Of a stretch of 64,000 bases of DNA, positions 54,985-64,000 are shown piece by piece. The notes under the pieces are model-generated. The model was not told the DNA's origin and searched no databases. It saw nothing but the letters and a program-made list of their open reading frames with translations. Within the stretch, counting starts at the first letter, position 1. Each line of letters starts with the position of its first letter. The stretch lies in NCBI GenBank assembly GCA_037200445.1, contig JBBCGH010000001.1:496001-560000 (forward strand), given 5' to 3'. This DNA comes from Alphaproteobacteria bacterium (GTDB lineage Bacteria > Pseudomonadota > Alphaproteobacteria > Rhizobiales > Xanthobacteraceae). The position numbers and the translations under genes were made by a program.

Positions 54985-56333
54985 CCGCGAACCTTTTCGC
55001 TGTCGGAGGCCCACCATGGGCTCGGATCGACGGGAGACCCGTCCTTTCTAAACTCGATATAGAGAACCGGCTGGCTCGAACCGGTTGCCACTGCCGCGGC
55101 CGATTGCGGTCCGCCACCCATCACCGCAACGGGTTCTCCGGTCAGCACGAACTGGCCGAGATCCACCGAAATCCGCTCCATCCCCGCAAGCAGCACATGA
55201 TATCCGCCGCCCGCGTTCAGGATCAAGAGTTGTCCGTAGGACCGGAAGGGTCCCGCATAGACAACCCAGCCATCGCAGGGCGCGGTCACCTGCGCGCCGG
55301 TCCGGCTCGCCATAGATAGACCCTTTTCGGTGCCGCCCAAGCCATCCGGCATGCCGAATTCGCGTATTTTGATGCCGTTGAGCGGCAGCGGTAGCGTTTT
55401 CCGGGCTGCCGCAAAGGCAATCGCCGGCGACAGGCGGCCGGGGTCGTTGAGCGCCGCAAAGCTTGCCTTCGAATCAGGCTTCTCGGTTCCGCGGGCCGCC
55501 GCGGCCGCGCGGGCGGCGCTGGCGATTTCCTGCTCGATTCGGCCGATCAACTCTTTGAGATTGTCGGCCTGACGGGCCAATTGCACGGATCGGGCGCGCT
55601 CGGAATCGAGCGCTTTCTCGGTTTCGGTTTGTTTGCGCTGGCGCTCCGCAACGAGCACGGTCATCCGTGTTCTTTCCTGCGAAAGTGCGGCGAGATCACG
55701 GCCAAGACCGTCCCGTTCGGCAGCAATTTCATTACGTATTCGTACGAATTCGGCGAGGTCGGCGAGCAGCGTGTCGACTTCGGTCTTCATGTCGGGCAGC
55801 ACGGCGCCCAAAAGAATCGCGGTCCGCACCGACTGGAGGGCGTCTTCCGGGCTCACCATCAGGGCGGGCGGCGGCTTGCGGCCGAGGCGCTGCAGCGCGG
55901 CCAGCACCTCGGCGATGACGGCGCGGCGGCTGCCAAGCGAGCGGCGCACCGTGTCCTCGCTCGCCTGCAGGGAGCCAAGCCTTTCCTCAGCGGCCGTTTG
56001 GCGCGTCTCGAGCTCGCGAATCGTGGCGGCGGAGGCGATCAGCATCGTGTTGAGCTTGCGGCGGTCCTCGCCGATCGCTTCCAGCTCGGCCTTGAGTTTG
56101 GCGCTGAGCTCCGCGTTCTTCTTCTGCTCAGCCTGGATCTTGTCGAGTTCCTCCTGCCGGACACCCTTCTGGGCCTCCGGTGCGACGGCGACGCTGCTGT
56201 TCGGCGCGCTGGGGTTTTGCGCCTGGGGACTGAGTTGCAGCGGCTGCGCATGCGCGGTCGCCAGCGCGAGCAAACCCGCGCCGATGGCGCTAACAAGGCG
56301 CCGGCTGCGCGTCCAATCTCCGGCTTCGGTCAT
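54981..56333 (-). CDS. envC: Murein hydrolase activator EnvC (degenerate M23/LytM)
   Basis: A 450-residue periplasmic protein. After a signal peptide (G-A-G-L-L-A-L-A-T-A-H-A-Q) come long coiled coils at about 55-120 and 200-290, as used for FtsEX binding. The C-terminal LytM domain follows (I-K-I-R-E-F-G-M-P-D-G ... G-G-Y-H-V-L-L-A-G). Zinc ligands of active M23 enzymes are missing: there is no HxxxD, and the HxH motif has only its first His. This fits EnvC, which activates amidases during division rather than cutting itself. It is followed by ctpA with a four-base overlap. Confidence 0.92.
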   Translation of the reverse strand: MTEAGDWTRSRRLVSAIGAGLLALATAHAQPLQLSPQAQNPSAPNSSVAVAPEAQKGVRQEELDKIQAEQKKNAELSAKLKAELEAIGEDRRKLNTMLIASAATIRELETRQTAAEERLGSLQASEDTVRRSLGSRRAVIAEVLAALQRLGRKPPPALMVSPEDALQSVRTAILLGAVLPDMKTEVDTLLADLAEFVRIRNEIAAERDGLGRDLAALSQERTRMTVLVAERQRKQTETEKALDSERARSVQLARQADNLKELIGRIEQEIASAARAAAAARGTEKPDSKASFAALNDPGRLSPAIAFAAARKTLPLPLNGIKIREFGMPDGLGGTEKGLSMASRTGAQVTAPCDGWVVYAGPFRSYGQLLILNAGGGYHVLLAGMERISVDLGQFVLTGEPVAVMGGGPQSAAAVATGSSQPVLYIEFRKDGSPVDPSPWWASDSEKVRG

Positions 56334-56521
56334 GCCGCCGAGCTTCGCCTCAAGGTCATTGAGGAACCATTAACCTTCCCGATCGCGGCGCAATTGCGGG
56401 CGGGGGCAGGGATTCGGAGTGCCACCCTGATACCCACCCATGTCGCACGGCATTGGTCGCAGAGCGGCAGTTCGGGCTATCGTCGCCGCTCAAGGTCGGC
56501 TGCACCGGGGCAGGGCTTAAA

Positions 56522-57769
56522 ATGAATCGCGACCGTACGCATTTCCTCTTTCTCAATGTCGGGCACTTCCTCGATCATCTGTTCACGCTGATCTTTGCGA
56601 CCGTCGCGGCGCTCGCGCTCTCGCGCGAATGGGGCCTCAGCTACGGCGAACTCTTGAAATACGCGACGCCCGGCTTCTTCGCCTTCGGGGTGTTCTCTTA
56701 TCCGGCGGGCTGGCTTGCCGACAAATGGAGCCGCGAGGGCATGATGGTCGTGTTCTTCGTCGGCATCGGGTTTGCGGCGGTCGCAACCGGGTTCGCGCAG
56801 ACGCCGCTACAAGTCGGGATCGGACTGTTCGTGATCGGCATGTTCGCCGCGATCTACCATCCGGTCGGCCTCGCGATGGTGACGCAGAAATGGAAGAACA
56901 CCGGCATGCGGCTTGCGGTGAACGGCGTGTGGGGCAACCTCGGGGTCGCGAGCGCGGCGCTGATCACCGGCTACCTGATCGACAACGGCGGATGGCGCAT
57001 GGCGTTCATCTTGCCCGGCGTTTTCTCCGCCATCGTCGGCATCGCGTACTGGATCGCGCGCCGTGGCGAGATGTCCGCCGAACGGGCCGCGGTAAAGCAG
57101 GCCGCGGGCAGCGCTGCTTCGGTTATCGATCACAAGGCGCTGCTCGTACGCGTGTCGCTGATCGTGTTCATGACGACTGCGATTTCGAGCATCATCTTCC
57201 AATCGACGACCTTCGCGCTGCCGAAGATCTTCGACGAGCGCCTGCAGGGGATTGCGGCGATTGCCGCCGCGTGGCTGCGCGATCACGGGCTCGGCAGCCG
57301 CGCCGACGTCGCCACCATGGTCGGCGCGCTCGCCTTCATGGTGTTCGCGATTGCCTCGCTGGCGCAGCTTGTCGTCGGCAGCCTGCTCGACAAATACGGC
57401 GCGCGTCCGGTGTTCATGGGCGCGGCCGCCGTGCAGCTCGTGTTCTTCGGCCTGATGGCGGGCTCGCAGGAGATCTGGGCGCTCGCGCTTGCGCTCGGCT
57501 TCATGCTCGGCGCCTTCGGTCAGATCCCGATCAACGATTTCATGATCGGCAAGATGGCGAGCGGGCCGGCGCGCGCACGCGTCTACGGCATCCGTTATGT
57601 GGTGAGCTTCACGGCGCTCGCCGCAGCTCTGCCGCTGATCTCTATCATCTATGAGCGCTGGGGCTTCGACACGCTGTTCTACGTGCTCTCCGCCGCGGCG
57701 GCCGTGATCCTGGCGCTGGTGTCAGGTCTGCCGCGGAAGATGCCGGTCGCAAGCGCCGCGACGGCTTAA
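56522..57769 (+). CDS. MFS transporter (fosmidomycin-resistance-like), 12 TM
   Basis: A 415-residue major facilitator. About 12 hydrophobic segments are seen. The first is N-V-G-H-F-L-D-H-L-F-T-L-I-F-A, then Y-P-A-G-W-L-A-D-K-W-S-R-E (motif A) and G-I-G-L-F-V-I-G-M-F-A-A-I-Y-H-P-V-G. The early His pairs and I-Y-H-P-V-G are typical of the Fsr-like group of exporters. The substrate is unknown. ATG 56522 is preferred to upstream codons because of the family start M-N-R-D-R-T-H-F-L-F. Confidence 0.85.
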   Translation: MNRDRTHFLFLNVGHFLDHLFTLIFATVAALALSREWGLSYGELLKYATPGFFAFGVFSYPAGWLADKWSREGMMVVFFVGIGFAAVATGFAQTPLQVGIGLFVIGMFAAIYHPVGLAMVTQKWKNTGMRLAVNGVWGNLGVASAALITGYLIDNGGWRMAFILPGVFSAIVGIAYWIARRGEMSAERAAVKQAAGSAASVIDHKALLVRVSLIVFMTTAISSIIFQSTTFALPKIFDERLQGIAAIAAAWLRDHGLGSRADVATMVGALAFMVFAIASLAQLVVGSLLDKYGARPVFMGAAAVQLVFFGLMAGSQEIWALALALGFMLGAFGQIPINDFMIGKMASGPARARVYGIRYVVSFTALAAALPLISIIYERWGFDTLFYVLSAAAAVILALVSGLPRKMPVASAATA

Positions 57770-57914
57770 CGGCGATCGCGATAATCCCGCAAGCAAGCGC
57801 GGTGCGACATCGCGCCATGCGTCATACGGTCGTGCGTCACACCGCCGTGCGATTTCCGACCGCAGTTCTCCGCGCCCGCCGAGATCCTATGACGGGGCTC
57901 GCGGGGAGGAACGC

Positions 57915-58265
57915 ATGCTGCGCATATTTGGATGGGTCGTTCGATTTTTCGATTGGCTGAAAGCGCTCGACGATCGGTTCGAGGCAGCCTGGCGCACCAG
58001 GGGTTGGCCCGATCGCCTGAAATGGTGGTTTGGCGGCTCACTGGCGCTCGCGCTGTTCGCGCTCTTGCTGATCTGCATCCCGGGCGCCGTTCTGCTCGAG
58101 GCCAACAGGCTCTATCACTCGCTGAGAGGCGGGAATGTTCCTCCTGCGGGACTGGTGTACCTCGGACTCGGGACTTTCGCCGTGGCCTTTGCGGCCGTGA
58201 CCCTGACCATCGCCTTCGTCTCATGTCCCTTGTTCATGCTGCAGCTTCGCCAGCGCGGACGATAG
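57915..58265 (+). CDS. Small two-span membrane protein, unknown function
   Basis: A 116-residue protein with GGGGAGGAACGC ahead of its ATG. Residues about 41-64 (L-A-L-A-L-F-A-L-L-L-I-C-I-P-G-A-V-L-L) and 79-108 (G-L-V-Y-L-G-L-G-T-F-A-V-A-F-A-A-V) are membrane helices; the N-terminal part is amphipathic and Trp/Arg-rich (F-D-W-L-K-A-L-D-D-R-F-E-A-A-W). No family is recognised. Its TAG stop lies at the boundary of a repeat element. Confidence 0.7.
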   Translation: MLRIFGWVVRFFDWLKALDDRFEAAWRTRGWPDRLKWWFGGSLALALFALLLICIPGAVLLEANRLYHSLRGGNVPPAGLVYLGLGTFAVAFAAVTLTIAFVSCPLFMLQLRQRGR

Positions 58266-58363
58266 AGCATGATCCCGAAAAGTGGGAACCGGTCTTCGGA
58301 AAAGATCATGCTCAAACAAAAAGCTAGAGCGCGGCTCCGATTCAACCAAGAACGATAGCGCTC
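58264..58363. repeat. GCATGATCCCGAAAAG-family repeat after the two-span gene
   Basis: The element begins AGCATGATCCCGAAAAG, continues GGAACCGGTCTTCGGAAAAG and ATGCTCAAACAAAAAGC, and ends CAAGAACGATAGCGCTC. It is the fullest copy in the window and matches the inverse of 38601-38720 with few changes. Its first bases overlap or abut the TAG stop of the gene ending at 58265. Confidence 0.85.
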
Positions 58364-58390
58364 GAGCAGCCCGCGTTGTCGCGGCACTGC

Positions 58391-61300
58391 TCAGTGAATC
58401 GAAAGCATCCACGCCTCGACTTTGCTGGTCGCGCCCTGCTGCCACCAGACATCGGGGACGCCGTTGCCGTCGCTGTCGCCAATTCCAACCGGCTGCCATC
58501 CGGGCGGATGCGGACCGATGTCGACGCTGCCGGCCCAATGGCTGTCCTGCATCTTCCAGAGATCGACATCGCCGGTCGCCGCGTTGAACCAGAGGATGTC
58601 GCTGGTCCCGTCGCCCGTGAAGTCCGCGGCGCCCACGATGGTGTAGCCGCCCGGGTGCGGGCCGACGGTGACGCTACCGGCGAACTGCCCGTTCTGCATC
58701 TCCCAGACCTCGACATCGCCGGACGACGGGTTGAACCAGATGACATCGTCGCTGCCGTCATGATTGACGTCGCCGGTTGCGGCGATCGAGAACCCCGCCG
58801 GCGCCGGACCCGGGTTCACACTCCCGGCCCACTGATCGTTCGTGATCCTCCAGATATCGACGGCGCCCGTCTGCGCGTCGAACCAGAGGACATCGCTGGC
58901 GCCGTCGCCATCGAAATCGCCGGTACCCGCGACCTGAAAACCGAGCGGATGCGGCCCCGGGCTCGTGCTTGCGGCCCATTCGCCGTTCGCCATGGTCCAG
59001 ATGTCGGTGCTGCCGCTCGCCGGGTCGAACCAGAAGATGTCGTCCGTTCCGTCGCCGTTGAAGTCTCCAGCCGACGGCAACCAGCCGGTGCCGGGATGGG
59101 CGCCAAGGTCGACGCTCCTCGACCAGGCAGCGTTGACGATCTGCCATTCGTCGAGAACTCCGGTGGAGTCGCTTTGCCAGAGCAGATCGCTCATGTGATC
59201 GCCGGCGAAATCCGCAACGATGATCGGCGACCAGCCCGCCGGATGAATCGTGAACTCCCGGGTCACCATCCAGTGCGGATCGACAGTTGCAGGGGGCGGC
59301 TCCGGCTGTGTTCCAAAGCCGATCACGGCGACGGCCGTGTTGCTGTCGAGTGTGCCGTCATTGACCGTGACTTCGACGATCCGCGGCACCGACGATGCGC
59401 CGCTGGTGCTGAATTCGACCTGATGGATCGCGGTCTGATAGTCGGCGAGTGAGGCGTCTCCGCTCAGTGCGAGAATGCCGGTTGCGGGATCGTAGGCCGA
59501 TGCGCTGATCCCTGCGGGCAGCGAGCCGTTCACGGACAGGACGTCGCCCGTGCCGGGCGTGAGCAGGTGGATGCTCGCGGACGCCAGCGTGCTGCCATCC
59601 GGATCGCTGATCGCGTCGTCCACATCCGAGATCGAAACCGCGGTGCCGGCGAACGTCGTGACGAAATAGGTCGAGGCTGCCGTCGAATCGTTGGCATCGA
59701 GGTCGAGATGCGGCGGATCGTCCACCGCCGCGATGCGGAGATTGATGGTGGCGATGTTGGAGTCGGCCGCGCCGTCGTTTGCCACAAACGTGAAGCTGTC
59801 GGCGCCGTTGAAGTCGATGTTCGGCGTGTAGGTGAACGTTCCGTCCGCGTTCACCGCTGCGACACCGTGCGCCGCCTGGGTGCCGAGCCGGTAGGTCAGG
59901 CTGTCGCCGTCGGCATCGGTCGCAACGAGCGTGCCGCCGATGGCCGTGTCTTCGTTCCCGCTGGCGCTGCCGTCTTGCGCGACGGGCAGATCGTTCACCG
60001 CCGCGATGCTCAAGCTGATGGTGGCGGCGTTGGAATCTACCGTTCCGTCGTTCGCCAGGAAGGTGAAGCTGTCGGTGCCGCTGAAGTCCGGCGCCGGCGT
60101 GTAGGTATAAGTGCCATCGGTGTTGACCGCCACGGCGCCGTGCACCGCCTGCGTGCCGAGGCGGAACGTGAGGCTCGCGCTGTCGATATCGGTTGCGACC
60201 AGGGTGCCGCTGATGGCCGTGTCCTCGGTACCGCTCGCGCTGCCGTTCTGCGCGACCGGAGGATCGTTGACGGCCGCGATGCTGAGATTGACGGTCGCGA
60301 TGTTGGAGTCGGCCTCGCCGTCGTTCGCCAGAAACGTAAAGCTGTCGGTGCCGTTGAAGTCCGGCGCCGGCGTGTAGCTGTAGGAGCCGTCCGGGTCGAT
60401 CACGGCCGTGCCATGCGCCGCTTGGGTGCCGAGGCTGTAGGTCAGGCTCGCGCTGTCGATGTCGGCTGCGACCAGGGTGCCGCTGACCGGGGTATCCTCG
60501 GTACAGCTCGCGCTGCCGTCCTGCGCGACGGGTGGATCGTTCACTGCAGCGATGCTCAAGCTGATGGTGGCGATGTTGGAGTCGGCGGTGCCGTCGTTCG
60601 CCAGGAAGGTGAAGCTGTCGGTCCCGTTGAAATTCTGCGCCGGCGTGTAGGTGAACGTGCCATCCGGATTGACCGCCACGACGCCGTGTGCGGCCTGCGC
60701 GCCGAGCCGGTAGTTGAGGCTGGGGCTATCCACGTCGGTCGCGACCAGCGTGCCGCTGATTGCCGTGTCCTCGCTGCCGCTGGCACTGCCGTCTTGTGCC
60801 ACCGGCGGGTCGTTCACCGGATTGACGGTCAGGCTGATGGTGGCGGCGTTGGAGCCGGCCGTGCCGTCGCTCGCCGTGAAGGTGAAGCTGTCGGCGCCGT
60901 TGAAGTCGACGTTCGGCGCGTAGCTGTAGGAGCCGTCCGGGTTGATCACGGCCGTGCCATGCGTGGCCTGCGTGCCGAGGCGGTAGGTGAGGCTCGGGCT
61001 GTCGACATCGGTTGCGACCAAGGCGCCGCTGATCGCCGTGTCCTCGTTGCCGCTGGCGCTGCCGTCCTGCGCGACCGGCGGGTCGTTGACCGGATTGACG
61101 GTCAGGCTGATGGTGGCGGCATTGGAGCCGGCCGTGCCGTCGCTGGCCGTGAAGGTGAAACTGTCGGTGCCATTGAAGTCCTGCGCCGGCGTGTAGGTGT
61201 AGGAGCCGTCCGGGTTGACCGCGACGGTGCCGTTCGCCGCCTGCGTGCCGAGGCTGTAGGTCAGGCTCGGGCCGTCGACATCGGTTGCGACCAGCGTGCC

Positions 61301-64000
61301 GCTGATCGCCGTGTCCTCGTTGCCGCTGGCGCTGCCGTCTTGCGCCACCGGCGGGTCGTTCACCGGATTGACGGTGATGTGCACCGTCGCCGTCGAGTTC
61401 AGTCCGCCGTCATCGGTGATCGTGTAGGTGAACGAATCGCTCGTCGTCTCCGAGCCGTTGTGCGTATAGGTGAAGGTGCCGTCGCCATTGTTCACGACCG
61501 AGCCGTTCGCACCCTGCGTGAACGACGTGATGCTCGCCGCCGTCAGCGGGCTATCGACGTCCGCGTCGTTGGTCAGCACGTTGCCGGTAGTGACCGCCGC
61601 ACCCTCGTTCACCGTCGCGCTGTCGTCGCCCGCCACCGGTGCGTCGTTCACGGCGGTGACCGAAACGACCGTCGTCTGCACGTCGCTGAGTGCATCGCCG
61701 TCAAAGACAAACCATGACAACGTGCGCGTCGGACTGAGCCCGGAATCGGTCGGGTTATCGCTCGTGGAGGAAAATTCGATAGCCTGGAGGAACGTCTGAT
61801 AGTCCGCGACCGTCGTCGGCCCGGTGAACGTCAGACTGTGCCGGATGGCGTCGTATGAAAAATCGATGCCGGAGAACGTGCCGCTTTGCAGCCCGCCGAC
61901 CGTGAGCAGATCGCCATCGACCGTGCCTGAAACGATCCGGACCTCACCCGCAACGAGATTGATGTCGTCGGCATCGGTCACGGTTGCCGCTGGCGAGAGC
62001 ACGACCGGCGCCCCGTTCTCCGTATAGGACGCAGTTGGGGCGACCGTCGCCTGCGGTGCGTCGTTCACCGCCACGATATCGAGTGTTGTCGTCGCAGTCG
62101 TGACGGCAATGCCGCCGGACACGGACCACGTCAGGGTCCGCGCCGAGCTCGCGTCGAAATCCGTCGGGTTGTCGCTCGTTGAGTTGAACGCGACCTGCCG
62201 CAGCAGGTCCTGGTAGTTCGCGACCAAACTCGCGCCCGTAAAGACCAGCGCGTGGTCTTCGGGATGCCAAAGAAACGTTATGCCGTTGATCGTCCCGCTG
62301 GTGAGCCCGCCGACCGTCAGCGTGTCACCGTCGCCGGCAATCGCGCCGCCGGTGATACGCACGACCAGGTCGTTGAGCTCGGTATCGTCGACGTCGGTGA
62401 GGGTCGCGAGCGGGGACAGCGTAACGGCCGCGGCGTTCTCCAGATACGTGACGAGGGGATCGACCTGAATGACGGGCGCGTCGTTCACCGCCGTGACACC
62501 GATCAGCGTGGCTGCCACATTGCTGGCGTTCGCGCCGTCGTTGACGACCACCTCAATGAGGCGGTCTTCGGTGGCGGGATTGTCGCTGGTGTTGCTGTAA
62601 AGAACCCGCTGCAGCGCAGTTTCGTACTCGCCCAGCGTCGCCACGCCGGTCAATGTGAGCACGCCGGTCGCCGGATCGTAACTCGAAGCGGCGATGCTGC
62701 CCGGCAACGGAAGAGCGGTCAGCAGATCGCCGGGGTGCTGATTCGCCAGCGTGATCCTTGCCGACACAAGCGTCGTGCTGTCGAGATCAGTGATTGTGGT
62801 ATCGGTATCGGCGATCGGTATCGGCGTTCCGTTTTCCGTGAAATTCGTATGGAACGTGCCTCGAATCGAGCCGCCTGAGTGATTGGGATCGAGATCGATC
62901 ACCGGCGCGCTGTTGTTCACCGCCTCCACCTGGACGACCGCCGTCGCGGTGTTGCTGTCGCTGGTGCCGTCATTGACGACGACCTCGACGATGCGCGTGA
63001 TGTTCGAAGGGTCGATGTTGCTGTTGCTGAATTTGATCTGCTGCAGCGCCGCCTCATAGCTGGCGGACGAGGCGGCGCCGGTGAGCGTGACGACGCTTGT
63101 GCCCGAGCCCGAAACCGCGATGCCGGCTGGCGGCGTTCCCTGAAAGGTCAGAATGTCGTCGGTCTGCGGGTTGGTCAGCGTGATCGTCGCCGACGCGAGG
63201 TTTGGGCTGTCGCTGTCGAAGATCGAAACGTCGGTATCGGCGAGGGCGACCGGCGGTCCGCCCTCGGTAAACCCGGTGAGATAGTTTGCGCCGGGTGTCG
63301 TCGAGTTGTTCGCGTCGAGATCAAGCACCGGTGCAATATTCGGCGGCGGAACCACGACATGCATGTACATCGTCGCGGCATTGCTGTTCAGGGCGCCGTC
63401 ATTGACGGTCACCTGAATGCCGCGGTCGGCGGTGGAAGGCGTGGAGAGCGTGTTGCTGTAGACGACCTGGTGAAGCGCGGTCTGGTAATCGGCGAGCGAT
63501 GCCGAGCCGCTGAGCGTGATGGCGCCGGCACTCGCATCGTAGCCCGATGCCGTGATGCCGCCCGGCAGCGCGCCGGCGACGGAGAGCGCGTCGCCGGGGT
63601 TCAGGGCCCATCCGAGTATCGTGATCGTTGCGGACTGGATCGTTGCGCTGTCGGCGTCGGTGATGGCCACGTCGGTGTCGGTGACCGATTGCGCCGGTCC
63701 GCCGGCCGTGTATGTCGCCGTGGCGTCCGCTCCGCCGGCACTGGAATTGTTGGCGTCGAGATCGAGCGCGGGAGGAACGGCGGGCAGGCGCGCCGACACA
63801 TGGATGAACGCCGTCCCCTCCTGACTCCATGCAGTGCCGTCGTAGACCGAGACCAGGACACGCTTCAGTTGGTTCGGACTATCGGTGGTGCTGAACTCCA
63901 CCTGGCGGATCGCCGTCTCGTAGTCCGCATGAGAGGCTTGACCCTCCAGTCTGAGGAGGCCTGTCGTCGGATTGTATCCCGTCTCTACGATGCCAGCCGG
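58391..64000 (-). CDS. Giant cadherin/Ig-like repeat surface protein with C-terminal FG-GAP repeats (5' end outside window)
   Basis: The frame is open from the right edge to a TGA at 58391, giving about 1,870 residues of a longer protein. From N to C: about five modules of some 110-130 residues with V-L-D-L-D-A-N-N-S and L-A-D-Y-Q-T-A-L-H-Q-V; one Ig-like unit; six nearly identical 91-residue units starting V-N-D-P-P-V-A-Q-D-G-S-A-S-G-N-E-D-T-A; one more of the first module type; then about five FG-GAP/VCBS repeats with D-F-N-G-D-G-T-D-D Ca-binding loops ending at W-M-L-S-I-H. This is the design of large secreted or surface adhesins, often exported by type I systems. No exporter gene is in view. 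Confidence 0.87.
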   Translation of the reverse strand, partial: PAGIVETGYNPTTGLLRLEGQASHADYETAIRQVEFSTTDSPNQLKRVLVSVYDGTAWSQEGTAFIHVSARLPAVPPALDLDANNSSAGGADATATYTAGGPAQSVTDTDVAITDADSATIQSATITILGWALNPGDALSVAGALPGGITASGYDASAGAITLSGSASLADYQTALHQVVYSNTLSTPSTADRGIQVTVNDGALNSNAATMYMHVVVPPPNIAPVLDLDANNSTTPGANYLTGFTEGGPPVALADTDVSIFDSDSPNLASATITLTNPQTDDILTFQGTPPAGIAVSGSGTSVVTLTGAASSASYEAALQQIKFSNSNIDPSNITRIVEVVVNDGTSDSNTATAVVQVEAVNNSAPVIDLDPNHSGGSIRGTFHTNFTENGTPIPIADTDTTITDLDSTTLVSARITLANQHPGDLLTALPLPGSIAASSYDPATGVLTLTGVATLGEYETALQRVLYSNTSDNPATEDRLIEVVVNDGANASNVAATLIGVTAVNDAPVIQVDPLVTYLENAAAVTLSPLATLTDVDDTELNDLVVRITGGAIAGDGDTLTVGGLTSGTINGITFLWHPEDHALVFTGASLVANYQDLLRQVAFNSTSDNPTDFDASSARTLTWSVSGGIAVTTATTTLDIVAVNDAPQATVAPTASYTENGAPVVLSPAATVTDADDINLVAGEVRIVSGTVDGDLLTVGGLQSGTFSGIDFSYDAIRHSLTFTGPTTVADYQTFLQAIEFSSTSDNPTDSGLSPTRTLSWFVFDGDALSDVQTTVVSVTAVNDAPVAGDDSATVNEGAAVTTGNVLTNDADVDSPLTAASITSFTQGANGSVVNNGDGTFTYTHNGSETTSDSFTYTITDDGGLNSTATVHITVNPVNDPPVAQDGSASGNEDTAISGTLVATDVDGPSLTYSLGTQAANGTVAVNPDGSYTYTPAQDFNGTDSFTFTASDGTAGSNAATISLTVNPVNDPPVAQDGSASGNEDTAISGALVATDVDSPSLTYRLGTQATHGTAVINPDGSYSYAPNVDFNGADSFTFTASDGTAGSNAATISLTVNPVNDPPVAQDGSASGSEDTAISGTLVATDVDSPSLNYRLGAQAAHGVVAVNPDGTFTYTPAQNFNGTDSFTFLANDGTADSNIATISLSIAAVNDPPVAQDGSASCTEDTPVSGTLVAADIDSASLTYSLGTQAAHGTAVIDPDGSYSYTPAPDFNGTDSFTFLANDGEADSNIATVNLSIAAVNDPPVAQNGSASGTEDTAISGTLVATDIDSASLTFRLGTQAVHGAVAVNTDGTYTYTPAPDFSGTDSFTFLANDGTVDSNAATISLSIAAVNDLPVAQDGSASGNEDTAIGGTLVATDADGDSLTYRLGTQAAHGVAAVNADGTFTYTPNIDFNGADSFTFVANDGAADSNIATINLRIAAVDDPPHLDLDANDSTAASTYFVTTFAGTAVSISDVDDAISDPDGSTLASASIHLLTPGTGDVLSVNGSLPAGISASAYDPATGILALSGDASLADYQTAIHQVEFSTSGASSVPRIVEVTVNDGTLDSNTAVAVIGFGTQPEPPPATVDPHWMVTREFTIHPAGWSPIIVADFAGDHMSDLLWQSDSTGVLDEWQIVNAAWSRSVDLGAHPGTGWLPSAGDFNGDGTDDIFWFDPASGSTDIWTMANGEWAASTSPGPHPLGFQVAGTGDFDGDGASDVLWFDAQTGAVDIWRITNDQWAGSVNPGPAPAGFSIAATGDVNHDGSDDVIWFNPSSGDVEVWEMQNGQFAGSVTVGPHPGGYTIVGAADFTGDGTSDILWFNAATGDVDLWKMQDSHWAGSVDIGPHPPGWQPVGIGDSDGNGVPDVWWQQGATSKVEAWMLSIH
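59732..61369 (-). repeat. Six tandem 273-bp repeats coding 91-residue Ig-like units
   Basis: Units start at 61369, 61096, 60823, 60550, 60277 and 60004 (minus strand), each exactly 273 bases. The DNA coding G-S-A-S-G-N-E-D-T-A and D-F-N-G-T-D-S-F-T-F recurs almost unchanged, so the array can expand or shrink by recombination. The first three units begin N-P-V-N-D-P-P and end S-L-T-V; the last three begin A-A-V-N-D and end with S-I or R-I. One unit has a Cys (S-A-S-C-T-E-D-T-P), the only such change. Confidence 0.88.

Noticed and set aside
59567-61717. 716-codon plus-strand frame opposite the adhesin repeats
   Set aside because: Repeated antisense of the tandem Ig-like units; the periodic V-R-A-V-D-I-G-type pattern is only the mirror of the repeat.
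58391-64000. Possibility that the tandem repeats are a CRISPR array
   Set aside because: The repeats are 273 bases, in frame, and code Ig-like protein units within one open frame; there are no short repeats with unique spacers.

Overview
The window is one GC-rich chromosomal segment. The gene orders ffh-rpsP-rimM-trmD-rplS-leuC/leuD, dapF-mtaB, atpHAGDC and envC-ctpA, together with palindromic repeats and many small secreted Tyr/His/Gly-rich proteins, point to an alphaproteobacterium of the Hyphomicrobiales (Bradyrhizobium / Pseudolabrys / Xanthobacteraceae-like). That assignment is inference from gene content; no 16S or other marker RNA was found and no tRNA was recognised.

Layout. 0-4 kb: partial LysR regulator, PPOX flavoprotein, mtaB-dapF, a secreted GyrI-like protein. 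4-7.6 kb: a minus-strand run of antitoxin, VapC toxin, a periplasmic helical-repeat protein and a metallo-beta-lactamase-fold hydrolase, with palindromic operators upstream. 7.7-17.6 kb: ffh (SRP), rpsP, rimM, trmD, rplS, leuC and leuD; leuC and leuD are separated by three small secreted proteins and an overlapping set (membrane protein, zincin-type metallopeptidase, FAD oxidoreductase). 17.6-24.5 kb: DHA2 drug exporter, CoA-ester lyase, an overlapping operon of FAD oxidase / PLP dehydratase / beta-carbonic anhydrase, and asd. 25-31.7 kb: sulfite dehydrogenase pair sorAB split by a palindromic repeat, RelE/XRE toxin-antitoxin, a 26-residue membrane sORF, a CAP-domain lipoprotein and the DNA-repair protein Ku. 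31.8-38.6 kb: a PRC-barrel protein, a TauE-type permease and the F1 ATP synthase operon atpHAGDC.

38.8-41.2 kb holds a duplicated convergent pair: a secreted HExxH protein and a secreted His-rich protein, with the second HExxH copy reduced to a fragment. 41.3-44.1 kb: two RppH-like Nudix hydrolases flanking a GNAT, a protein with two ribbon-helix-helix-like halves, and an Lrp regulator. 44-53.4 kb: a divergent polysaccharide deacetylase, a secreted VWD protein, an ankyrin protein, a PQQ-dependent alcohol dehydrogenase with the lanthanide-type active-site Asp plus a dihaem cytochrome, an RHH protein and a second small membrane sORF. 53.6-57.8 kb: ctpA, envC and an MFS transporter. 58.4-64 kb: the C-terminal part of a giant repeat adhesin that runs off the right edge.

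Two general points. First, five single-base frameshifts fall within 4 kb (prc-barrel gene, atpA, and three in atpG). The ATP synthase genes are essential or nearly so, hence consensus errors are the simplest explanation and the proteins should be read as repaired. Second, dispersed palindromic repeats occupy many intergenic gaps; one family abuts stop codons three times and another supplies the probable start codon of sorB. No CRISPR array, prophage or insertion sequence was recognised. The strongest candidates for something new are the duplicated HExxH/His-rich secreted pair and the two MDW-type micro-proteins.
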